Below are positions 31,449 to 41,099 of a DNA stretch of 64,000 nucleotides, in pieces. The notes below the pieces were generated by a model, which had not been told where the DNA came from, did not search any database, and saw nothing but the letters and a program-made list of their open reading frames with translations. A program made the translations under genes and the position numbers. The stretch comes from UBA7985 sp038141425 (GTDB lineage Bacteria > Pseudomonadota > Alphaproteobacteria > UBA7985). The stretch lies in contig JAYQIC010000001.1 of the NCBI GenBank assembly GCA_038141425.1, positions 434,001 to 498,000 on the forward strand, read 5' to 3'. The stretch's first letter is position 1. Every line of letters begins with the position of its first letter.

Positions 31449-33061
31449 ATGCCGTCCCCCAACGCACCGAGGCGTGCGAAAAAAGCCTCAGACGAGCCTC
31501 CGTCCCCCGCCAAAACAAAGCGTGGCCGTGCCGGCGGCGGTCGTTCAGCCCGTGCCGCCCAAGCCCGCCAGGCCGAGGTCAGCGCCGGCCAGGCTTTACC
31601 CGCCCCCGCCGCAACCGGCTTGGCGGGGTCGAGCTGATCAACGCCGAGGCACTGGAGCAGATCCACGAAGCCTCCCTGCACATTCTCGAAAATTTTGGCA
31701 TCGAATTCATGGCCGCCGACGCCCGGGCTGAGTTTGTCCGTGCCGGCGCCCTGTCCGATGAAGAGACCGGCCGGGTGCGCATCGGCCGCGACCTGGTCGA
31801 GGCTGCGCTGGCGACCTGCCCACCGTATTTTCGAGCTGACCCCCGGAACCCGGCGCACAAGCTGCGGCTGGGAGAGGACTTCATGAACTTTACCCTCGTC
31901 GCTGGTCCGCCGTCGGTCCACGACGAGATCCGGGGCCGACGCTCGGGCGGGATGGACGACTACATCGAGCTGATCAAGCTCGCCCAGACCTTCGACATTG
32001 TGCACGCGCTAGGCAACCAGCCGACCGCGCCACAGGAGCTGGCGGCCAACACCCGGCACCTCGATACCTATCTGGCCAACCTGCGTTACACCGACCGGAC
32101 CTTCCACGCCTCGGCGATCGGGGCAGACCGGGCACTGGATGCCATCGACATGATGGCCATCGCCCGTGGCCTGACGCGCGAGCAACTGCGCGACGACCCC
32201 GGACTGGCAACGGTGATTTCGGTCAACTCACCGCGCAAGGTCGACAGCGCCATGACCGACGGTCTGCGCGCCATGGCCCAATGGGGACAGGCCGTCTCGA
32301 TTACCCCATTCTGCCTGATGGGCGCGATGGCGCCGATTTCGGTTCCGGCCGCGGTCGCGCAGTCCAACGCCGAGGCGCTGGCCTGTATTGTGCTGACCCA
32401 GCTGATCAACCCCGGCGCGCCGGTTCTCTATGGCTCCTACATCTCCAACGTGGACCTGCAATCCGGCGCTCCGGCCTTCGGTACGCCCGAGCACGTGCAG
32501 GCAACGATGATCTCGGGGCAGCTCGCCCGGCGCTACGCCCTGCCCTACCGGGCGTCCAACGCCTGTGCCTCCAACACCTGCGATGCGCAGGCAGCCTACG
32601 AGTCCATGAATGCACTCTGGGCCTGCGCGCTCGGCGGGGCGCATCTGGTCTATCACGGCATGGGATGGCTGGAAGGGGGGCTGCAGGCCTCATTCGAGAA
32701 AGTCGTGCTCGACGCCGAACTGGCGCAGGAGATGGTCCAGACCTGCTCCCCGGTCGCCGTTAACGCAGAAACGCTGGCACTGGAAGCGGTCGGCGGGGTG
32801 GCACCCGGCGGGCACTATTTCGGGGAGAGCCATACGCTGGCGAAGTTCGAGGACGCGTTTTACAAGCCGCTGGTCTCGGACTGGACCAACTATGAAAACT
32901 GGCTCGATGCCGGCGGCAAGACCGCGACAGAGCGGTGCACGGCGCTTTGGCAGTCACGGCTGGAAAGCTACGAGGAGCCGACCCTGGAACAGGACCGGCT
33001 GGAGGCGCTGGAAGCCTTTGTCGCCCGTCGCAGGGACGAGCTCGGCGACCGCTACATCTGA
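31449..33061 (+). CDS. MttB-family (trimethylamine:corrinoid) methyltransferase, copy 2 (one frameshift)
   Basis: This second, diverged MttB paralog of about 537 residues follows copy 1 by 139 bases on the same strand. Shared features are QIHEASLHILENFGIEFMA, ISVNSPRKVDSAMTDGL, ITPFCLMGAMAPISVPAAVA and GMGWLEGGLQASFEKVV. The start ATG 31449 opens a lysine/arginine-rich leader like that of copy 1. A frame change near 31610 leads into VELINAEALEQIHEASL. As in copy 1, no stop codon lies at the pyrrolysine position. No corrinoid protein gene is present nearby, so the methyl acceptor must be encoded elsewhere. Sequence differences suggest a different substrate or a heteromeric pair. Confidence 0.86.
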
Positions 33062-33110
33062 CCCCTTACGCAGCCAAGGGGTCAGACGCCATTCGCGGAA
33101 ACGACGGGGA

Positions 33111-33341
33111 CTAGTCCGCGCAGTATTCGCCGGTCTTGGAGTAGGCGATGGTGGTACAAGTCGACAGGGTGCTGCCCACGACCGTGGTGCCGGTCATGAT
33201 CGTGCCCTGGGTTGCACCGGTGGTGATCACGGTACCCGTGGTGCCCATGCCGACGCCGCCGGTGGTCAGTACAACTTCTTCAGAGGGAACGCAGGCGCCA
33301 AGGGTCAGGGCGGCTACGGCGAGAAAAGCAAAACGCTTCAT
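33111..33341 (-). CDS. Small threonine/glycine-rich lipoprotein, unknown
   Basis: This 76-residue predicted lipoprotein starts MKRFAFLAVAALTLGAC, with an LGAC lipobox so that Cys17 would be acylated. The mature part is rich in T, G and V and contains degenerate repeats (GGVGMGTTGTVITTG, ATQGTIMTGTTVVG). It ends with two further cysteines in LSTCTTIAYSKTGEYCAD, which could form a disulfide. ATG 33341 has GGGAG nine bases upstream. It converges with copy 2 of the methyltransferase. The function is unknown. Confidence 0.7.
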   Translation of the reverse strand: MKRFAFLAVAALTLGACVPSEEVVLTTGGVGMGTTGTVITTGATQGTIMTGTTVVGSTLSTCTTIAYSKTGEYCAD

Positions 33342-33648
33342 TTGAAATATCTCCCGGATAACGGACAAAATCACTTTTAAAAACGAATGCGACCGAACGG
33401 TGATCTGGCGGTTCAGACCCAGAAGCCTGCGCATAATAGAATAATGAAGTTGGTGATAGCGAAACTGTATAGAAAGTCCAGTCAAATCAGACAGTAATTG
33501 CAAAATTTCTACAAAATATGTCAAAAAATTGAATGGAGTCGAAGGGGCGTAGTTTCAGGCTCAAGGAATCGCTCCTGAAAACGCCCTTTCGTAAATGCGA
33601 TCAGAATATATCGCCGATATTGGTAACACCCCTGGAGGCGTCCGGAAT
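33342..33648. promoter_or_regulatory. AT-rich intergenic region between lipoprotein and transpeptidase genes
   Basis: This 307-base stretch is strikingly A+T-rich compared with the window, especially about 33430-33540. It probably carries the lipoprotein promoter on the minus strand and the 3' region of the transpeptidase gene. No open frame with coding character, repeat or clear hairpin is seen. Confidence 0.35.
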
Positions 33649-35182
33649 TTAGCGAAGACGACCCGCTCGATAGCCATGCGGGCGCGGGAGCGCGGCGTTC
33701 TGCTCGTAGATATCGGGCATGATCACCAGCTCGTCGTCGTGGCTGGGCCAGGCGTTGAAGTAGACCGTGTGCACCGGCACGTCGCGGTTCAGGCTGACGT
33801 GGGTGATATTCCCCGCCGTCATCCGGGCGACCACGTCTTGCAGCGTGAATTCGCCGGGCTGGTCACCGCTGAGCAGCCAATGGGCGAAATGCTCGGAGGC
33901 GCCGACCCGGATACAGCCGGACGAATGCGCGCGCTCGGGCAATTCGAACAATGAATCATCGGGGCTGTCGTGCATGTAGATCGACGAGGAATTGGCAAGG
34001 TTGAAGCGCACACCGCCGAGGACGTTTTGCGGCCCCGATTCCTGCTTCCAGACATAATCGCGGACGTTGATAGTCTTGAAGTCGAGGTCAAAGGGGCTGA
34101 CCCGGCGGCCACCGTCAAAGATCGACAGGCCCATTTTGTTGAGGAAGTCCGGCCCCTTCTCCAGCGCGAGCGGGACAAGATCCTTCTCCACGATGGAATA
34201 GGGCGCGGTCCAGTCGGGGCTGAACTTCAGGCCGGTGATTTTGTCATTGGTCAGCGGGGTCCGCCGCGATGGACGACCGACAACGACGTTGACGCCGAAG
34301 ACCGGGTCGTCGCCTTCCATGGCCATCAGTTCGGCGGCACCAACGTTGAGCAGCACCCAGCGGCCCGAGGTCGGCAGCCGGGGTTCCTGCCAGCGCAGGC
34401 GTTCCATATTGACCCGGTAGGTCACAAATTCAGCCGGTGAGAGATAGGCAATATCGCGGCGGGCGGCGGCCTTCATCCGACTGTAGTAAGGGTATTCGGG
34501 GCCAGCCCGCTGATCCAACCACCGAAATCCTTGGACTTCAGGCCACGCATCAGCTCGGCTGAGGCATCCATCCGGGGTGCGGGGTTGTAGCGCCCCTCCT
34601 TCACATCACGGATGTAGCGCAGCAACCCGGCGGTCAGCTCCATATCAATCTGGGAAACCTGCGCCCCGGTGAAGGCGTCCACCGGGCAGCCCCCGGTCGG
34701 CGGGGAGGTACTCGGTCGGCACCAGACCATCAAGCTTGGCGCCATTGAACGCCGTAATCAGGATTTTGGCGGCGGGCAGCCAGCCGCGTGAGCCGAACCA
34801 GATCGGCTCGAACTCATTCTGACGATAGACGCGGCGCAAATCCGCTGGATCGACCCCGGCGGTGCGCAGCGGCATGGCCGCCTTGCCGCTCAGATAGGCT
34901 TCGATGCTTTCGGGACCGGATCGGGGCAGCGCGAACAAGCCGTTTGAGGCCGTCGGCGCCGGCACCGGCGCTGGTGCCAGGCCGCGTTGCGCGTCGTGGT
35001 CTCGGCGGCGGTTTCAACCCGGGCGATCAACACCTGTTCAGATCGCGCAGCGGCAACGGCACGGCCTCACGGGACCCGTAGTAGGCTACCTGCGGTCCGC
35101 GCATGCACCCGGCCAGGACAAGGCCGGAGGCAACCAGCAGCAAGACCCGCCTGATGGCTTTCCCAACGATCAACGATCCCAT
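33649..35182 (-). CDS. L,D-transpeptidase, YcbB/LdtD-like lipoprotein (several frameshifts)
   Basis: This is a putative peptidoglycan cross-linking enzyme forming 3-3 bonds, about 510 residues after bridging four frame changes (near 35050, 34985, 34700 and 34500). The start ATG 35182 follows GGAAGGAAG and opens a signal ending VLAGCMRG, a lipobox. The middle matches the YcbB scaffold domain (FEPIWFGSRGWLPAA, LTAGLLRYIRDVKEGRYNP). The catalytic YkuD domain contains YMHDSPDDSLFELPERAHSS and HSSGCIRVGA, with the nucleophile Cys. A peptidoglycan-binding domain is not obvious. The family is clear from the catalytic half; whether the gene is functional depends on the indels being assembly errors. 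Confidence 0.8.
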
Positions 35183-35563
35183 GGTAGACTTCCTTCCGGA
35201 TTAATTCCGGGGCCCGGTTCGAGCCCTTGGACAGCGTCTGCCGCCCCAACATGAAAAAACTTAAAAATAATCGACGACGTCATTTATAGCTCAGACACAT
35301 AATGTCATATCTCAGATTTTTCTATCATAAAGTTGATATTCCCCGGATTTTTTCCCTTTTTATCGCATCATTGTGACCAAAGACCGGCCACAGCACGGAA
35401 AATAAGAGGTCTGAGCCGTCCGATCAGCCCTGCCCCCTCCGGCTGATGCATAGCCCCTGCCAGTCTCTCAATGTCGCCTTGCACCCCCTCTGGCGGATCC
35501 GCATATTTCATGGCGTACCGTAATCCGCTCTCTCTCAGCCCTCAGATCGACCAAGGCAATCGA
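35183..35563. promoter_or_regulatory. AT-rich divergent promoter region, ldt/cysK
   Basis: This 381-base spacer lies between the divergent transpeptidase and cysK genes. About 35250-35365 is the most A+T-rich part of the area, with runs such as GAAAAAACTTAAAAATAATC. It likely contains both promoters. The upstream extension of the cysK frame (from 35471) shows no family similarity. No hairpin or known riboswitch pattern could be recognised. Confidence 0.4.
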
Positions 35564-36586
35564 ATGTCCGCTCACCCCCAAGTCCCGCTCAGCAACGGCT
35601 TTGTTGACGCCATTGGCAACACGCCCCTGATCCACCTGCGTCGCGCGTCCGAAGAAACCGGCTGCACCATTCTTGGCAAGGCCGAGTTCATGAACCCGGG
35701 TGGGTCGGTCAAGGACCGCGCTGCACTGGGTATCATCCGGGCAGCCGAGGCCTCCGGAGCGCTAAAGCCGGGTGCGACCATCGTCGAAGGTACGGCGGGC
35801 AACACCGGCATTGGCATCGCCCATGTCGCTGCCGCGCGCGGTTATAAGGCGACCATCGTCATGCCCGAGACCCAGAGCCAGGAGAAGAAGGACGCGCTGC
35901 GCCAATTGGGCGTCGAGCTGATCCTCGTTCCGGCCGTGCCCTACCGCGATGAAAACAACTACGTGAAGTACTCCGCCCGGCTGGCCGAGGAGCGGGCGGC
36001 CGCGAACCCCGGCATGGCAATCTGGGCCAACCAGTTCGATAATGTCGCCAACCGCGATGCGCATCGGGACAGCACCGGCGCAGAAATTCTGCGCGACCTC
36101 GACGGCAAGGTAGACGGCTTCATTTGTGCAGTCGGCTCCGGCGGCACCCTGGCCGGTGTCGCCCTCGCCCTGCGCGAAGCGTCTGAGACCGTCAAAATCG
36201 GGATTGCAGACCCCTACGGCGCCGCGCTCTATGCCTACTACACCGAGGGCGAGTTCAAGTCCGAAGGCAACTCGATCACCGAAGGCATCGGGCAAGGCCG
36301 GGTCACGGCGAACCTCGAAGGCTTCACGCCCGATCTGGCCTACCGCGTTTCTGATGAGGAAGCGCTCAACCGCGCCTACCAACTGATGGCCGAAGAGGGC
36401 CTGTTCCTCGGTGGTTCGGCGGCACTCAACGTCGAAGGCGCCATGAAAATGGCCGCTGACATGCCCAAGGGGTCGACCATCGTCACCATCCTCTGTGACG
36501 GTGCCGGGCGCTATGCCTCGAAGATGTACAACCCCGATTTCCTGAAATCCAAAGGCCTGCCGGTTCCGCCCTGGCTGGACAACTGA
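35564..36586 (+). CDS. cysK: Cysteine synthase A
   Basis: CysK is a PLP enzyme forming cysteine from O-acetylserine and sulfide. It has 340 residues. The PLP lysine is in MNPGGSVKDRAALGI, the substrate loop is EGTAGNTGIGIAHV, and the PLP phosphate loop is VGSGGTLAGVA. An insert PYGAALYAYYTEGEFKSEGN marks the longer subgroup found in alphaproteobacteria. The start ATG 35564 (MSAHPQVPLSNGFVD) has AAGG just upstream; an upstream in-frame ATG at 35471 adds unrelated residues. The frame is intact. It is followed by sseA after 26 bases, probably in one transcript. Confidence 0.94.
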   Translation: MSAHPQVPLSNGFVDAIGNTPLIHLRRASEETGCTILGKAEFMNPGGSVKDRAALGIIRAAEASGALKPGATIVEGTAGNTGIGIAHVAAARGYKATIVMPETQSQEKKDALRQLGVELILVPAVPYRDENNYVKYSARLAEERAAANPGMAIWANQFDNVANRDAHRDSTGAEILRDLDGKVDGFICAVGSGGTLAGVALALREASETVKIGIADPYGAALYAYYTEGEFKSEGNSITEGIGQGRVTANLEGFTPDLAYRVSDEEALNRAYQLMAEEGLFLGGSAALNVEGAMKMAADMPKGSTIVTILCDGAGRYASKMYNPDFLKSKGLPVPPWLDN

Positions 36587-36612
36587 TCCCTTGTGTTGAG
36601 GAAAACCAACCG

Positions 36613-37462
36613 ATGACGAACGCCGCTCCGCTCTGATTTCAGCCGCCGATCTGCAAGCACGCCTGCAGGCCGGGGAACCGATCCGACTGGTCGATGCAAC
36701 CTTTTACCTGCCCAACGAGAACAAGGACGCCCGCGCGCTGTTTGAACAGGTACATATTCCGGGCGCGCAGTTCTTCGACATCGACGCGGTCAGCACGCCA
36801 TCCGACCTGCCGCACACGGCGCCAACGCCGGAAATCTTCGCCGCAGCCTTGGGAGCTATGGGGATCGCCGCAGACGACACTGTGGTGGTCTATGACCAGA
36901 AGAACATGTTCAGCGCGCCGCGCGGCTGGTGGACCTTCCGCCTGTTCGGTCACGAACGGGTGCTGGTGCTCAACGGCGGCCTGCCGGCGTGGCAGGCCGC
37001 AGGTTACGACACTGCCGATAAGCCGAGCCGGCCGGAGCCTGTGGTCTACGAGGTCCGCGCCGACATGCGCGATCAGCAGCTTGCCGACAAGGACGACGTC
37101 AGCGCGGCCCTCTGGCCGCCGGGCACAGCGTGGCTGACGCCCGTCCCCGGGGTCGTTTTACCGGCGCCGACAAGGAACCCCGCGCCGGCATGCGCAGCGA
37201 CCATATGCCCGGCGCGGTCAGCGCGCCACTGTCGAGCCTGCTCGATCAGAACGGGCAACTGCTGCCCCCTGAACAGCTGGCGGACGCCCTCGCCGTGGTC
37301 GATACCAGCACCCCGGTGATTACCACCTGCGGCTCCGGCGTGACCGCCGCCGGTCTCAGCCTCGGGCTGCACGAACTCGGGGTGGAGAGCCGCGTTTACG
37401 ACGGCTCGTGGTCCGAATGGGGCCGCGAGGCCTCCGGGCTGCCCGTCGTCGAAGGCGACTGA
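36613..37462 (+). CDS. sseA: 3-mercaptopyruvate/thiosulfate sulfurtransferase (two frameshifts)
   Basis: This is a tandem rhodanese of about 282 residues that moves sulfur from mercaptopyruvate to thiol or cyanide acceptors. The N-terminal inactive domain has LVDATFYLPNENKDARALFE and IPGAQFFDID. The C-terminal domain carries the active cysteine in TTCGSGVTAAGL, the mercaptopyruvate-type loop, and DGSWSEWGRE. A frame disturbance lies only eight codons after ATG 36613 (correct reading PLISAADLQARL), and a second near 37125 before DARPRGRFTGADKEPRAGM. With cysK it suggests a small cysteine-sulfur module. Confidence 0.88.
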
Positions 37463-37634
37463 GGCCACCACACGCACTCCTGAAAGCTGCGGTCCTCGCC
37501 ACCATGTCAAGCGCTTAATCCGCTCCCGCAAAGGTCAGCGGGCACCTTGGCATGCCTCTTGCTGCCATTTAATCATGTTTTTAGACGAATTATCTCAATA
37601 TCTCATGATCAAATTTGAGCAGGACGAGCCCATC

Positions 37635-38326
37635 ATGAAGAAAAAATATTTTGCAGCAGGCTTGGCGGCATCGATCATCGGTCTTGCCAGCGTGGCGGCG
37701 GCGCAGAACCTCGTTGACCCGGCGACCAATGATACCGACCTGAGCGGATACTCGAATTATCTCAGCCGTGAGCTCGCCGACGGCTTCTACCACCGACGTG
37801 GTTCGCACCGTGGTCTATCGGGAGCCGGTGCTGGCGACGACGACGCTGGACTTTCAGTCTCAGTATGGCCTCCCCTCGATCGACACCCGGCAGCTGGACT
37901 ACCAGCACCGGCGCTCAGGCTGGCGTCTGGCCAAAGGGTTACCCCAGCCGGAACCTGCCCCGGAAGCCACAGCCCAAGCCAAAGCCACCGGTTCTGGCAT
38001 CTGGTGAAATCCTCGGCCTTGAGCTGGTGCCCAGCGGTCTGCCCGCAGGTTCGGTCGAAGTGGTAGGGGCGGCAGTTGGCCAAGTTTCGGGTCAATCCCG
38101 GTATCCGGCTGTATCGTGCGCCAAGCGGCAAATACTACTATATCGAAGACCCGGCTGCGCCCGGTTCCAAGGGCTCGAAGCTGACCTTCGGCGAGGTGCC
38201 CGGAGGGCTCCAAAGTCGTGCATCCGGCGAGCGTAGGTGTTGACGTCAGTGCCCGATGGCTTCGTGGTGTTACGCGGACCGGACGAAAAACTCTACCTCG
38301 CGCCTGCCAGCCGCTTCGGGCTCTAG
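37635..38326 (+). CDS. Exported protein of unknown function (several frameshifts)
   Basis: I do not recognise this family. A clear signal peptide is present (MKKKYFAAGLAASIIGLASV, cleavage after VAAA). Coding character then moves between frames: VVRTVVYREPVLATTTLDF near 37795, a proline/lysine-rich segment (LPRKPQPKPKPPVL), IRLYRAPSGKYYYIEDPAAP near 38100, and VPDGFVVLRGPDEKLYLAPA ending at the stop at 38324-38326. The last two look like two related short modules. At least three indels are required, so it may be a true pseudogene. Its 3' end overlaps the convergent DUF1499-like gene by four bases. Confidence 0.5.
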
Positions 38327-38748
38327 AGCGCCAACAGATCGCCGGCGAGAGCCATGACATAATCGTGGTTCTTGCCGTAGTCGATGTGGCCGTAGATCGA
38401 CTTGCTGTAGAGGCTGACCCGGACCCCCTGTTCGCTCGGCTCGATCCAGTAGTATAGGCCATTGGGGTATTTGAGGATCGGGGTGCGGATTACGTAAACC
38501 CCTGACAGCGCTTGCTGGTCGCGCAGGCTGCCCCCCTTCTCATCAAGAGCATAGCGGCGGACAGCCGCGTGGATGGCGTCCAGATCCAGCCCGACAATCT
38601 CGACCGACTCGCCGTCGCTGGGCGCAGGGGTCAGATCCGCGTCCGCGAGCAGGAAATCATTCGGGCTTCTCGATCGGCGCAAGACATCGAGTTCGAGCGG
38701 CCTGATCGCGGTATCCGGAAAAATCAGCGCAAACAGGGCTTCGAACAC
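38323..38748 (-). CDS. DUF1499-like protein, unknown function
   Basis: This protein of about 141 residues resembles DUF1499 in its opening SRSPNDFLLADADLTPA and its ending YSKSIYGHIDYGKNHDYVMA, a pattern of short secreted or envelope-associated proteins of unknown function. No signal peptide is visible, only a hydrophobic N-terminus (MFEALFALIFPDT). GTG 38748 is preferred over GTG 38775 because GGGAG lies seven bases upstream. The frame is intact. The family assignment is tentative. Confidence 0.55.
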   Translation of the reverse strand: MFEALFALIFPDTAIRPLELDVLRRSRSPNDFLLADADLTPAPSDGESVEIVGLDLDAIHAAVRRYALDEKGGSLRDQQALSGVYVIRTPILKYPNGLYYWIEPSEQGVRVSLYSKSIYGHIDYGKNHDYVMALAGDLLAL

Positions 38749-38853
38749 ACTTGAACTCCCGTAGTCTCTGAACACCAGACAATGGCCAGCCCGCCCGCAA
38801 CGAGGGGCCGCCGCGACAGGCTGAACCTTGCCTATTGCTGGGAGTTAACGCAC

Positions 38854-40060
38854 ATGCCTGTCATGGAAAGTCAGACGCCGAAAATTATCGTCATCGGGGC
38901 AGGACCGGTCGGCCTAAGCCTGGGGCTGGGCCTCGTCCAGAATGGCTTCCGCGTGCAGCTGGTCGAGGCAGGACCGGACCCCGCAGCCAGAAAGGGCCCC
39001 GACCCGCCCGGTCGACGGCGCTGATGCCAGTCAGTCAGGAAACGCTGGCGCAGCTAGGCGTTTGGGAGCGGGTCGCCGACAAGGGTGCACCGCTGCACCA
39101 GCTGCGGCTGATCGACGATCAGGCCGACCGTTGGAGCAACCCGGTGATCGAGGTGTTCAGCGCCGAAGAAATCACCAATACACCTTTGGCCACAACGTCG
39201 TCAACGCCGACCTCGTCGACGCACTGCTTGAGCGTGCGGCCGAATGGGGCGAGGCCGCGCTGGAACTGCTGTTCGACGCGCCCGTGACCGGCTGGGCGCC
39301 GGGACAGGTCACACTCGGCGATGGCGTGGTGCTGGAGGCAGACTTGATCCTCGATGCAGCCGGGCGGCGTTCGCCCGTTCCTGCGTTGGCCGGTATCGCG
39401 ATGCAGGACTACCGGCCCGACCAGATCGCGCTGGTCTGCCAGATCGAGCACAGCATCGACCACGCGGGCATTTCCACCGAATTCCACCGCCGCGAAGGAC
39501 CGCTGACCACCGTGCCCATGCCGGTCGCTGCCAAGGGGCAGCCGCAGTCAGCCATCGTCTGGGTCCACCGCCCCGCCCGCGCAGAAGAACTGCGCGCACT
39601 CGACGACGAGGCCTTTGCCCGCACGCTGCAAAGCGCACTGCGCGGCGTTCTGGGGGAGGTCACCGGCCTGCGCGCCCGGGGCGGGTTCGAGGTTGGCACG
39701 CAGGTCGCCGAACGCTTCGACGGGCCACAGCTGGCGCTGGTTGGTGAAACCGCCCACGTCATGCCGCCGATCGGGGCGCAGGGTCTCAATACATCGCTGG
39801 CCGACGTTGCCGTGCTGCTGTCCCTGCTCGACCATCCATCCCGCCTGCAAGACCCCGATATGCTGCGAAGCTATAGTGCCCGGCGCCGGGGCGATGTAAT
39901 AACACGTTTAACGGCGACCCACTTTTTGAACCAGGCGATACAAAGCCATCGTTTCGGGTTGGATCACGCCCGGCGCGGCGCGCTCAAGAGCCTTGGTTGG
40001 CTCCGTCCCATGCGCCACGGATTGATGCGCGCAGGCATGCGCCCTTTTGGAGTTGGCTGA
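38854..40060 (+). CDS. FAD-dependent monooxygenase, UbiH/Coq6-like (two frameshifts)
   Basis: This aromatic-ring hydroxylase-type flavoprotein of about 402 residues is plausibly an ubiquinone-biosynthesis hydroxylase. The FAD motif is IIVIGAGPVGLSLGLGL, the middle has a DG-like motif in LILDAAGRRSPV, and the ribityl-binding motif reads LVGETAHVMPPIGAQGLNTS, close to GDAAHxxxPxxGQGxN. Frame changes lie near 39000 (resuming STALMPVSQETLAQLGVW) and near 39180 (resuming FGHNVVNADLVDALLERA). ATG 38854 has GGGAG nine bases upstream. It ends seven bases before eda. The precise hydroxylation position cannot be inferred. Confidence 0.82.
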
Positions 40061-40066
40061 TCAACC

Positions 40067-40711
40067 ATGAGCAGCGCCACAGAGACGGATTTTGTCATCG
40101 ACGCAGCCCCGGTCATCCCGGTGGTGGTCCTCGAGGACGCGAGTAAGGCGCACGATCTGGCCACCGCACTGGTCGCAGGCGGCCTCCCCTGCATCGAAAT
40201 CACCCTCCGCACCCCCGCAGCCATGGATGCGCTTGCGGCTGTCGCGGGCGTCGAGGGCGCCATCCCCGGCGTCGGCACCGTCACGACCCCAGCGCAGATG
40301 GAAGCGGCCAAAGCCCGCGGCGCGCGGTTCGCTGTCTCGCCCGGGCATACCGCCACGCTGCTCGATACCGCTGACGCGCTGGGCCTGCCCTACCTGCCCG
40401 GCGCGGCCACGCCAGCTGAGATGCAGGCACTGATGGAGCGGGGATACCGCAATCTGAAATTCTTCCCGGCCGAAGCATCGGGCGGGGCCGCGTACCTGAA
40501 GAACTTCGCAGGCGTGTTCAAGGGCCTGCGCTTATGCCCCACCGGCGGCGTTTCACCGGCGAATATGGCCGATTATCTCAGCCTGCCGAACTGCGACGTG
40601 GTCGGCGGCTCCTGGGTCGTTCCGGCAGCAGCGGTTGAGGCCGGCGACTGGGATCAGTTGACCGAGCTGGCCCGAACCGCCATTTCAAAGGCGACGTCGA
40701 TCAACCGCTGA
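40067..40711 (+). CDS. eda: KDPG/KHG aldolase
   Basis: Eda splits 2-keto-3-deoxy-6-phosphogluconate into pyruvate and glyceraldehyde-3-phosphate. It has 214 residues. The Schiff-base lysine is in NLKFFPAEASGG, the general-acid glutamate and arginine are in CIEITLRTP, and the phosphate-binding loop is CPTGGVSPANM. The start is ATG 40067. The frame is intact. It completes the Entner-Doudoroff pathway with zwf, pgl and edd, located 1-6 kb away on the other strand rather than in the same operon. Confidence 0.94.
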   Translation: MSSATETDFVIDAAPVIPVVVLEDASKAHDLATALVAGGLPCIEITLRTPAAMDALAAVAGVEGAIPGVGTVTTPAQMEAAKARGARFAVSPGHTATLLDTADALGLPYLPGAATPAEMQALMERGYRNLKFFPAEASGGAAYLKNFAGVFKGLRLCPTGGVSPANMADYLSLPNCDVVGGSWVVPAAAVEAGDWDQLTELARTAISKATSINR

Positions 40712-40721
40712 GGCTGCCGCT

Positions 40722-41058
40722 GTGACGGACCAAAATCTTATGCCGACCGATGCCGCACACCTGCGTGAGATGGTGGAGCAGGCAACTCCGGAAGCAGCGT
40801 CTGGCGCTGGCCAAAGCCGGGATTACGCTGGCCGTGCTGCAGGAAAAGCTGCGCATGGGCTTCACCAACGAAGAAGTTGCGACGGTGCTGGCCACCGATG
40901 AGGACGACGAAGTCATCACCGAGGCCTATGAGCTCTGGCGGCAGCGGTTGGAGCAGTTCACCGAGACCCTCAACGACGAGGGCCAGCTGAACGACGACGG
41001 CAGCTTTGACGGCGGTGAGGACGACGAAGATGGCGACAGCGGTCTCGACTTCCTCTGA
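40722..41058 (+). CDS. Small protein with acidic tail, unknown (one frameshift)
   Basis: This predicted protein of about 111 residues starts near 40722 (GTG) or 40740 (ATG, MPTDAAHLREMVEQA). A frame change near 40785 leads to LRKQRLALAKAGITLAVLQE, then MGFTNEEVATVLATDEDDEV, then an Asp/Glu-rich C-terminus (DGGEDDEDGDSGLDFL). The central part looks helical and soluble. The acidic tail could bind metal or a basic partner; this is speculation. No family is recognised. It follows eda by ten bases and is probably on the same transcript. Confidence 0.55.
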
Positions 41059-41077
41059 CGCCTGACCTGCGGCGGGC

Positions 41078-41099
41078 AACCCAGCCGGAAGGCTGGGTT
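41078..41099. terminator. Bidirectional hairpin between convergent genes
   Basis: AACCCAGCC (41078-41086) pairs perfectly with GGCTGGGTT (41091-41099) around the stable GGAA loop. It lies between the end of the small acidic-tail gene and the end of glk, and its A/T ends give a short U run on both strands. It probably terminates both transcripts. Confidence 0.7.

Noticed and set aside
35471..35563. Upstream extension of cysK from an ATG at 35471.
   Set aside because: The 31 extra residues are unlike CysK N-termini, and a start at 35564 fits the family.
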